From Arctopsyche grandis (lineage: Eukaryota > Arthropoda > Insecta > Trichoptera > Hydropsychidae), in assembly GCF_051622035.1 (NCBI RefSeq), contig NC_135361.1, positions 31,053,205-31,117,204 on the forward strand: a DNA stretch of 64,000 nt, given 5' to 3'. Below the pieces are notes generated by a model, which had not been told where the DNA came from, ran no database searches, and worked only from the letters and a program-made list of their open reading frames with translations. The position numbers were made by a program, and so were the translations under genes. Shown in pieces: positions 56,101-64,000 of this stretch (position 1 is its first letter; each line of letters begins with the position of its first letter).

Positions 56101-57593
56101 AATTTTTTTTGTTGCTCAGTGTAATCTGTAAATAAATACCTTCGTCGAGAGCAACGAAAGCTTTACACTACTGAATAGCTCAGCCAATCCACTTCTACGG
56201 TTCGCTTTATCCGAATTCACCCACAATTTCACAGACTCAAAGATGTCTTCTTCCGATTCTGTGTTTGTATCTTCGGACTTCAGGATCTCGGACAGGACGG
56301 AGACTGGCAAACTGAGGAAGTCTGAGGTTTTGTGCCACTGAAACAAAAGTGATATGGTTAAAGCTGGTCCAAATTGAGATACAATGCGCACACGGAGACC
56401 TTGATGTGTCTCAACATATGCGAGTAATTGCAAAAGTTTTTATGAGATCAACACTCACAGTTTTAAAGTTTGAAATGGTCAACTCCATCGCCTTTTCTTT
56501 CGACGTTGGGTCATCTGACAGCGTCAAAACCTCTAGACAATTTTTTTTGTCGATTGTTTTGTATCGAGGGGAAATATTTTTGATTTCCAACTTGTCGGCT
56601 AGCTTGCGGAAATTTTCGAAGTGCTTTTCATCGATTTCTGAAAGTACATTTAAGGTATAATATTAAGTGAATAAATTCATTTTTTTTTATAATTTTTCCA
56701 GAATGACATTAAAGAGTTGCTTCAGGGCGTCATTATATTAGAAAAAATATATTTACCAACCGGTACAACAGAACACGGCGTCATTTTAACAGCTTAAAAA
56801 ACTTGAAACCAAACAAGTAATACAAAGTTTGTATGCTAAATAAATATTAAAATATACTACCATTATCCGGGCTACCGGTGGAGAGGTGTCAACCGGCTAA
56901 TCCAAACAATTTGTTTTTAGTTTGATTTAAACTATTATTTTACAGTTCGGATTATTGGTTTGACAACTCTCCATCATCATCTCGCCCGGATAGTGGTAGA
57001 ATACTCTAATATTTATTTATTTATTTTGCACACAAATTTTATTTTCTTGTTTGGTTTTAATTTTTACTTTATTTTTAATGCGACCAAATGTCGGCACGAT
57101 TTTTCTCGATACCTCCACAAAGAGATCAGCATATTTTAGATTATAAAAATCCAAGCTAACAACAATCTGATACCCCTCGTGATTGTTTACGCAGCCATCA
57201 AATAGGTACGTGTCGATGGAAAAGAGCACAAACCGTGGAATTAAACTTTTATAATATTTTAATGAAACTGCTTACTTATTTTACCCGTGTAGCAATACTT
57301 TAGCATTGCCTCGATGACTGGGTACTCGAAATCGGAAAAAGTAGCACTCAATTTGTATTCATTTTTCGTGAAGTAGTCACTGCATGCCGACAGGACTACC
57401 ATGTGTGCGAAAAAGCTGCAAAATGATCATTAGAACTGACATTTTGAATTTGAATTATTTTTGAAATGGAACAAAGATACCTCCGGGTGCGAACAGAGAA
57501 AAATACATCAGTGTACTTTCGATCTATCATTGCATCGTACAAATAGTCGAGTCGGTTTCTTGTAAAGTCTGGATTAGCCTTTATTTCGATCAT
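53175..57593 (-). CDS. BTB-BACK-Kelch (kelch-like) protein
   Basis: Ten phase-matched exons: 57593-57481, 57415-57276, 56637-56459, 56337-56140, 55540-55382, 55231-55088, 55021-54861, 54502-54280, 54189-54009 and 53314-53175, giving 545 residues. BTB (~25-85) includes DVFFSVRTRSFFAHMVVLSA and AMLKYCYTGK. BACK (~110-230) includes HKTSDFLSLPVSVLSEIL and SVKLWVNSD. Six Kelch blades show the diglycines ALIGGED, MIIGGW, YAIGGYG, YVTGGKA, YVGGGHD and FMGGYDG, each with a downstream Trp or Tyr. The family usually serves as a CUL3 ubiquitin-ligase substrate receptor: BTB/BACK binds CUL3 and the propeller binds the substrate. The BTB is shorter and more divergent than that of KLHL orthologs such as Keap1 or diablo, so no ortholog is named. 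ATG 57593 is taken as the start. Intron 4 carries a 519-bp MITE. The gene looks intact. Confidence 0.94.
55603..56121. mobile_element. CACTG-ended MITE in Kelch intron 4
   Basis: 519 bp, TAA duplications (55600-55602 and 56122-56124). ~60-bp terminal inverted repeats start CACTGAGCAACAA and include cagagcggagactaacc and ctaagtttgacccac. Related to the core of 35678-36370 and to 62580-63303. It lies between the exons ending at 56140 and starting at 55540, clear of splice sites by 19 and 62 bases. Confidence 0.85.
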
Positions 57594-57824
57594 CGTACTT
57601 GCAATCTTTTCTCAAAAGCCTTATACTAAAAGTCAAATATAAAAATTACACGTCGAACATACACAGTGCAATACAATAAAGCTGCAATTGATAAAATCAA
57701 CATAAAACTAATCCAATTTCTTTTACATCATAACTTCTTCTGAATGTGTAAAATAAAATTGGAAATAACAGACCAAACACACACTTTAATTTTTATTTTC
57801 AAAAATGTATGTAATCAATGATAA

Positions 57825-58622
57825 CACTGTTCGACGCGAAAAATGGTTCAGAGACGAGATATGACTTTTATTATAGATCTTAGCCCAGTAAACATGAATC
57901 TGGTAATAAAAAATGTTGATTGACTCGAGATTCGGAGATATATGTGGTTTTAAATCACCCGATTTTTCTATATCTTGGTGTTGTTCCGTCGATGTCTCAA
58001 AATATGTCAATTTCCTGTTCAAAATGAATATTGTTATCTATAGTCGGGTATTTTATCTTTCATTTGTAGTACTTTTCAGCTTTCAAATCTCTCTAAATAG
58101 TCGTCCAGTTCAAATCAAAAGTCAAAAGTACGTATTTTCGATTGGGATTTTTTCCCACTGTTAATATTACTTTATATTGAGTATTTTCTATTGAAAAATG
58201 TTTATTGGGATAGTGTTCTGGCCACATTATTTTTTGTTTTCGTTTAAAAGGGTTAATTGGAAGTATGCTGAATTTTAAATCGGTAAAATTGGGGGCTAAA
58301 AGCTCGAACTAGTATTTACTCGTATTTACACGAATCTGAATTGAATTAATAGGTATAATATATTAAATTGTTTTTATATGAGAATTAAATAAAATTCCAC
58401 TTAGAAAAATTATATTTCGACTATTCTTGTGGAATAATAACAAAAATTCTCTTAATAACTGGCTTACCTCGATAAAATAAATCTTTGGATGAATTTTTGT
58501 TATATCGAGCAAATAAACGTTTTTTATTGCCAGATTCGTGTTTACTGGGCATATGTAGATCTATAAGAAAAGTCATATCTGTCTCTGAACCAAAAAAAAG
58601 TCGTCATTTGTCGAACAGTGTA
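57825..58622. mobile_element. Long-TIR transposon, non-coding
   Basis: Ends CACTGTTCGAC and GTCGAACAGTG, flanked by TAA on both sides. The inverted repeats extend ~100 bp (ggttcagagacgagatatga at left; tcatatctgtctctgaacca at right). A second copy at 2031-2612 lacks both ends. It lies about 230 bp upstream of the Kelch start codon. Confidence 0.82.
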
Positions 58623-58909
58623 AGTGGACATGGGAGAGTCCCAAAGAAATCGATTTCAAAATCGGAATGAAATCGATTCCGGATTTACAATAAAATAAAA
58701 TTGTAAAATAGAAAATGATCAGTAGATCAGTGACTATTAAAAAATATACAAAATGCATTGTGAGTATTATTTAGTAATAATAAAAGACAACAAATTAAAT
58801 GGTCTGAATTTAAATCACCTATTGGTCAGAATATTATTACCATTTTGGTCAGAATAATGTTATTCATGGTCAGAATTATATTATTCTTGGTCAGAATAAA
58901 AATTTTAAG

Positions 58910-59970
58910 TAGTAAGCAAAAAACGAGAGTAAACTGCCACTTTCGGTTGACGGATGCTTACCAAATTTATACATTACTTGGTATTAAGCTTAAACTTCTA
59001 GATATGAAATTTCAGTTAAATAAACCAAAAGGTTTCTGAGAATTCTGAGAATAAATTTTAAGAAAATAATAATAATTTATAAGGTCAAAATTAAATAATG
59101 AAATATTGTTTTAAAAAAAAATACTACTTCCGTTTTACGAATTCTGACCAAAACCTTATAAGCTCTAAGTTAGTACATAAAGAATACAAATATAATTTTT
59201 CAGCTTGATACGTTCAGGGGTGTGGAAAGAATCGAAGTCACAATATTTTTGACTTTCCCACGGAAAAAATCCCACCTCTGGTTTTTTAAATTTAGTAATT
59301 TTTTTTTATTTTCATCACATTGATACAAGAATTATGCTTGAATTTTATCGTGAAGAGCGCGCATGTTAAAGGGGTCGAAAAAAATTGTGGAAGAAAAATC
59401 AAACAAGAGTAAAGTGCCACTTCCGGTTGAGGGATACTTACCAAATTTTATACATAACTTGTTATTGCGCTTAAACTTATAGATATGAAATTTCAGTTCA
59501 ATAAAACATAAAAAACCTCGATTCTCTAGAGTAAAAGTACTACTTCCGGTTCAGATAAAAATATTTAAAAAAATTAAGGTTATAAAAATTATTGTTTCTA
59601 TTACATGTAAAAAAAATTCAGTCTGATTCAGTTAGCGGTTAGGGAGATAATCGAATTCAAAAACATAAAAAAGGGGACACCTATGTACATACATAAGAGG
59701 AGGTACCATTTCCGGTCAACTTAAAAATTTACGTCGTGTCAATAAGAATTTCAGTAACCAATACTAAGTTTCAGTTCGATAGGACAACGGTGTTCAAAAA
59801 ATCCCCAAAATACACAGACACACACACGCACACAGACACATTTTTTCTAGATCATGAAAACGTGATCAGTGATCGATTCCGAGTTCAGATCAGTCAAAAT
59901 CTCGAGTTCGAATTTTCACATGATCACAAAACTTCATCTATGTATTGTTACTACGTACATAGATAAAATA
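58910..59970 (+). repeat. Dispersed ACTTCCGG element, third large copy
   Basis: Same module order as 10780-13170: ACTTCCGG-ended modules, CTCTAGAG box, (CA)n tract near 59814-59840, tctagatcatgaaaacgtg box and a tactacgtacatagataaa end. No tandem amplification. Confidence 0.75.
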
Positions 59971-60212
59971 AAAAGTCGATGATATTTAGTATGTCGAAAA
60001 ATTGACAACAACTTGGTGGAAAGAGTCGATCATTTCAGATATCTTGGGTGCTATCTGGATGAAAGGTGTGAAAGTAACCAGTGGCGGCTCGTCCTAATGG
60101 GCTGCCGGGCTGCAGCCCCTCCTATAAATTTCTAAGATATATATTTAATAATACATTTAATATTTTATTTATTAATGATATTTTTTTTATTAGTTGGATG
60201 GACTTAACTATT

Positions 60213-60302
60213 GGGGCCTTCGACAGAGTAAATATTACTTACAATATCACCCATATCCAAAAGGGTGATATTGTAAGTAATGTTGACCGTTTCGAAGACC
60301 CC
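60213..60302. repeat. Inverted repeat inside the hAT 5' region
   Basis: 40-bp arms (60213-60252 and 60263-60302). The inner 19 bp (attacttacaatatcaccc less the first c) pair exactly around a 10-base loop. Confidence 0.75.
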
Positions 60303-60384
60303 ACTAACTTGTATGGTGACAGATGAATTAAAATGTTGCTGTACTGGCTGTAGAGTGTTACAGCGCCGAGCTGAACGCTGCCCA

Positions 60385-60475
60385 GCCCGGAGTTTCGGAA
60401 CGAGAAAGAGAAAGAGCTATTTGCAACTGCAGATAGCTCTTTCTCTTTCACTCACTCTTCCGTTTTGGGCTGGAC
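60385..60475. repeat. Second inverted repeat inside the hAT 5' region
   Basis: The inner arms gaaagagaaagagctat (60404-60420) and its inverse (60433-60449) are exact. The arms extend imperfectly outward to cagcccgg / gggctg. Confidence 0.7.
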
Positions 60476-61849
60476 AGTCGGCAGCCTTCGCCTGTTAAAC
60501 GACATTCATCTGTCAGTTTGTTTAAGATTTCGCGCGCTTGATCTTACGTCATTTGATTAGTTGAATCGCACGATCACAGCTTTATTCGTTTTCGTTACTC
60601 TTAATTGGTTGCGTACGAGCCCTCATCAAATCTTCGGTGAGTCGTTTTCATTTTGATAACAGCAAACTTTTTTCAAATCTGTTTAACTTTTTCTCGTAAT
60701 TTTTATTTAAATATATTAAGATTTTTTTTCTTTTAAAAATGGAAGAACAAAAGAATTCAGTAAAATATTTACAAAATTTGCACTTTTCGCGACTAGAACT
60801 TACCGAAAAAGTCGCTATAAAAGCATTAGGCTGCCTCACGCCCAATTTAATTATTTCACAGCCTGCAACTAGTAGATCTTTTAGTTACTCGCGAAAATTT
60901 AATCCAGACATTTATAAAAAATACAATTGGTTAACGAGATGTACAGAAAAAAACGCGTTATTTTGTAATCCGTGTCTTTTGTTTGAAGGCGAGTCGCCAG
61001 GCGAAGCATCTTGGACGAAAACAGGAGTTATTGACTTAAAACATTTAAACGATTAATTTAAAAACACGAGGGAAGTGTCGAACACTTAAAAAATGTGTGT
61101 AATCTCACGATTTTGGGAAGCTTGTCGGCGGGAAATAGATAAGCATAACGAAAACGTCAAAAAAAAATCGGGATGTTTTATTTAAAATTATTGATTGCGT
61201 TAAATTTTGCGGTAAATTTGAAATGCCAATGAGGGGACACGATGAAACAGATAATTAAAAAAATCCAGGAGTTTTTCGGGGGCTTCTAGAATATTCACAA
61301 AATTTCGACGATTCTTTAAAAAAACATTTTCAAACTTCTTCGGTTTTTAAAGGGACATCAAAAACTATTCAAAATGAACTTTTAGATTGTATTTTGAACG
61401 TGTGTAGGGAACAAATAAGTGCTGAAATAAAAAAAAGCAACTTATCTAGCTGTTATGGCAGATGAAACAACCGATGTATCGATGCATTGTCAACAGGTTA
61501 ATGTTTTTCGTTACGAATTAGGGGGTTAAGTTTTTGAAAGGTTTTGGGGTTTTTTTTAATCCGCGTCGCGAAACCATCAAGAACGAATTTTTTTTAGCAA
61601 TCTTACTGGAGTACCAGCGTATTTTTCGAAATCTTCATCGCGTTTGGACGCACCCCTTTAATGGGTGGTGAATTTTGCTAGTTTTTTTTTCAATAATACT
61701 TAAATCCACATGTAAGTGGTCGTACGCCAAAAATTGTGCTTATTTTGTCCTGTTATGACATGATAGAATAATTATGGTGACATTTTTTAGACATCTTTTC
61801 AGTGCAGCCCCGCCACTAAAAATTATCACGAGCCGCCACTGAAAGTAAC

Positions 61850-62575
61850 CAGTAAATTCGCGTTAGAGTGGAGCAATTAAGGGTAGCGTTGCATTAGGAG
61901 GAGAGAGCACAGGAAGAAGAATAATAAAGCTAGACTTATGTACCTATCGAACAAAGTTCTAGCGATGACTGAAGTATCTAATGAATATTGTTTTCCTTTT
62001 GTGCTATTTATCACAATAGATAAGAAGATCTTAACCGTAAATTTCCGACCGCGATTTGCAAGTGAGAGTGACGTGCGCTATTTTCACCACAAAAAACTGT
62101 TTAAGAAAACATAATTTAAATTTATAGAAAACAAATATTATCGACTCGGACTTCGCATTTTTCACTAAATAGTTTGCAGGGAGTTCTCAGTTTGTAGGAA
62201 ATGACGTTTACGGGGAATACCGGGGTGCTTCGAATGCATGTCTGAACACTCGGCTACCTGCCTTTAAAAGGACTGACCCTCTCGGCTGTTTCATGTAGAC
62301 CTCCAATACAGGTTGCCCAAATACATAGAAGTATTAAACTTCTATGTACATATCAATTTATGGATCTTATTCGCCAAAGAATTTGCCGAATCCGTGAACT
62401 GGGCAACGTGCTTGCATTTTTCACGCATTCGGCAATTCTCTTGCCGAATGCGAAAAAAATGTGTACAAAAAATACGAGTTAAGATTAAGATACATATATG
62501 TATATTAAGATACATATATGAAAAAAAAAACAGAACGATATTTTTATCGGCGATCAAAATAAATTCATTAATAAT
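61850..62575. other. Non-coding stretch
   Basis: No supported gene. Short inverted words around 62330-62350 (aagtattaaacttc) and a ttgccgaatgcg/cgcattcggcaa inverted pair near 62417-62452 are the only structure noticed. Confidence 0.35.
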
Positions 62576-62793
62576 ATCCATGCATGAAAAAGTATATTTT
62601 CAACATTTAAAATTCGGTAGATATTTGGTTATAAGTATTGTAAAGCAATAAATATCACAATAAATGAAAAAAAAACATTCGACTATTGATTGCTATCCTT
62701 ACTTTTAGCCCAGCAATATAATTGAATTAAAGACTGCAAAAGTCTAAAATCTTTAAAAATTTCCCATTTTTTAAACGTTAATATATCTTAAAC

Positions 62794-62985
62794 GTGGACA
62801 AAAGAAGTTCTTGAATGGTACCCGAGAGAATGCAAAAGGGTAAAAGGAAGACCGCAAGGAAGATGGGTGAACGAAATTAGGAAAATGTGCGGGGTGAGAT
62901 GGATGAGTGTTGCGCAAAACAGAGACGGGTGGAAGCGTGTTGGAGAGGCCTTCATCCAGCAGTGGATGGCGAGTGGCTGTAAATG
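62794..62985 (+). mobile_element. RTE-like LINE fragment with 11-bp target duplication
   Basis: 192 bp bounded by ATATCTTAAAC at 62783-62793 and 62986-62996. The plus strand is one open frame from the insertion point to a TGA at its very end: RGRWVNEI-type KGRPQGRWVNEIRKMCGV and AQNRDGWKRVGEAFIQQW, the C-terminal end of an RTE-type endonuclease/reverse transcriptase. The 3' UTR is essentially absent. 5'-truncated insertion. Confidence 0.85.
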
Positions 62986-63101
62986 ATATCTTAAACAAGG
63001 GAATGCCAACAGACATCATTGTCATATTCGAATCACGTGGGTCAAATTTACATACATAGGAAAGATTGATAAGTTTCCGCACGGGTAATTTTTGTGGTTC
63101 G

Positions 63102-63273
63102 GGGATTACTGGTCACAAAACAATGGTCATAAAGTCACTAAAATCTCTATAACGGAACATCTGGCAGCCGAAAATTCCATCATACTAACGAGAACTTGAG
63201 TGCCAAATATTGCGTATTCGAGATTTTCATGGCAAAAATTGTCTTTGTGACCACCACAATGTGACTTTTAATC
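63102..63273. mobile_element. MITE with GTGATTA-RGTCAC ends, copy 2
   Basis: Shares ggattactggtcacaaaa, ctggcagccgaaaattcc and caaatattgcgtattcg with 30118-30312. Its borders interrupt the ggtaatttttt...ttgttgctcagtg end of the surrounding MITE. Confidence 0.65.
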
Positions 63274-63323
63274 CAATTACCAATTTTTCGTTGTTGCTCA
63301 GTGTAATTAATATATATATTTTC

Positions 63324-63341
63324 GACCATTGTGGCGCATTA
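63324..63341 (+). repeat. Remnant of LINE 3' hairpin
   Basis: gaccattgtggcgcatta is identical to the left half of the LINE 3' hairpin at 3976-3993. The sequence then switches to the hAT-like element on the right. Confidence 0.5.
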
Positions 63342-64000
63342 GTAGAGACACGTATTATGGGCATCTATTTTTGTCAATTTTAGCATCTATTTTTATGAAG
63401 AGTTTAATTTTAAATAATAAAAAATTTCGATGAATTTTAATAAAATTTATATGCATATATACAATTTAAAGACAACACAACAATTAAAAAATAATAGAAA
63501 AAATCAAAAATGTTTTGGAATTAAAATTACAATGAAAAAAACATGAATATAAAAATACAAAGACAGAAAATATTAATATAAAAATATAATACCAATTAAA
63601 ATTTATTAAAACTCAACATGGAGCATATTTCTACAGATTATTTTTTGAGATTCGTGCGACGATCGGTAACAATTATATTGTATTTACTAAAATACCTTAC
63701 AGCATCCACACTATTGACGGGACACCAAATAGATTTTAGAGCTGCACAACCAAACTCTTCATATTTAATTTTTGCTGTCATCAACAATAGCAATATATCC
63801 GGCGTGGATTCACTTTTTATATTCTCTATTAATTGTCCAAAAAAGTGCTGATATCTTTTTAAACATTGAGCCTCTGTTAATACATTAAACAATGGCAGGT
63901 TTCTAAAAAACAAAACTGTTTCTTTAACATTAATATTAGATTTTGTACCTGCCACAGATGGATTGAATAGTTTACCCAATGTTTGGAGGAATAGATTTGT
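63342..64000 (-). mobile_element. hAT/CGGBP1-like element, runs off the window
   Basis: A minus-strand frame enters from beyond 64000 and stops at 63638-63640. It reads PLFNVLTEAQCLKRYQHFFG, then VNSVDAVRYFSKYNIIVTDR, a hAT dimerisation-region C-terminus of the type also found in CGGBP1. The 63345-63640 flank is AT-rich and starts gagacacgtattatgggcat, possibly the element terminus. N-terminal parts lie outside the window, so intactness cannot be judged. Confidence 0.65.

Larger units (their letters stand above)
60079..61841 (+). mobile_element. hAT element with ZMYM1-like transposase remnant
   Basis: 1763 bp. Ends CAGTGGCGGCTCGT and ACGAGCCGCCACTG are exact inverted repeats; 8-bp duplications AAAGTAAC lie at 60071-60078 and 61842-61849. 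An open frame from ATG 60739 to 61056 encodes the N-terminal TTF-type region (LFCNPCLLFEGE, EASWTKTGV). Beyond it the transposase is broken by stops and shifts, although words such as MKQPMYRCIVNRL and KGFGVFF remain recognisable. The catalytic and dimerisation parts are missing. Two large hairpins lie in the 5' part. Confidence 0.92.
62580..63303. mobile_element. CACTG-family MITE carrying two nested insertions
   Basis: The interior (tttaaacgttaatatatctt, cgaatcacgtgggtcaaatt) and right end (ttgttgctcagtg, then TAA) match the family at 55603-56121. The left terminus is lost. A LINE fragment (62794-62985) and another MITE (63102-63273) are inserted inside. Confidence 0.7.

Noticed and set aside
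57017-57229. 70-codon minus-strand open frame between Kelch exons 2 and 3
   Set aside because: It cannot be joined in phase to the BTB exon at 57276, while the exon at 56637 joins perfectly. It is intron sequence.
62771-63082. 103-codon minus-strand frame
   Set aside because: Antisense to the RTE-like LINE fragment, whose plus-strand frame carries the conserved residues.

Overview
The window is AT-rich eukaryotic nuclear DNA, almost certainly from an insect. The evidence is short GT-AG introns, many DNA-transposon and MITE copies, tRNA-derived SINEs, non-LTR retrotransposon 3' ends, CCTAA/TTAGG telomere-like tracts, and an arthropod-type Hey gene. I cannot fix the order. Nothing bacterial, plasmid-borne or CRISPR-like is present. 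Apparent open frames that begin with GTG or TTG are exon fragments, so gene models here were built from splice signals and reading phase.

Five protein-coding loci are supported. (1) 4304-6992, minus: a two-exon NB-ARC/STAND NTPase of about 855 residues, with an N-terminal region that may resemble a PD-(D/E)XK nuclease and an acidic Pro/Glu/Lys tail. (2) 27526-28010, plus: a small two-exon gene of 138 residues that I do not recognise. (3) 32758-40109, minus: Hey, a bHLH-Orange Notch-pathway repressor, in three coding exons with the true start unresolved. (4) 42644-45625, minus: a complete six-exon saccharopine-dehydrogenase-like oxidoreductase (SCCPDH family, 423 residues). (5) 53175-57593, minus: a complete ten-exon BTB-BACK-Kelch protein of 545 residues. 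All exon junctions in loci 4 and 5 are phase-consistent. No shared pathway links the five genes; they are ordinary neighbours separated by repeats.

The rest is mainly mobile DNA. At 0.7-4.0 kb there is an inverted copy of a dispersed ACTTCCGG repeat and a 3'-truncated-ORF LINE tail. At 7.7-18.9 kb there are MITEs, tRNA-SINEs and two ACTTCCGG elements, one carrying a 306-bp tandem array. At 19-23 kb there are hAT remnants and a 240-bp tandem array. At 26.4-27.2 kb a LINE carries two nested hAT MITEs. At 40.4-41.9 kb there is a MITE nest. At 47.2-48.1 kb and 60.1-61.8 kb there are hAT elements with exact 8-bp target duplications. At 62.6-63.3 kb a MITE carries two insertions, and a hAT/CGGBP1-like reading frame runs off the right edge.

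The most unusual locus is the STAND gene. The best-proven structural story is the LINE at 26.4-27.2 kb, whose frame reopens when its two MITEs are removed.
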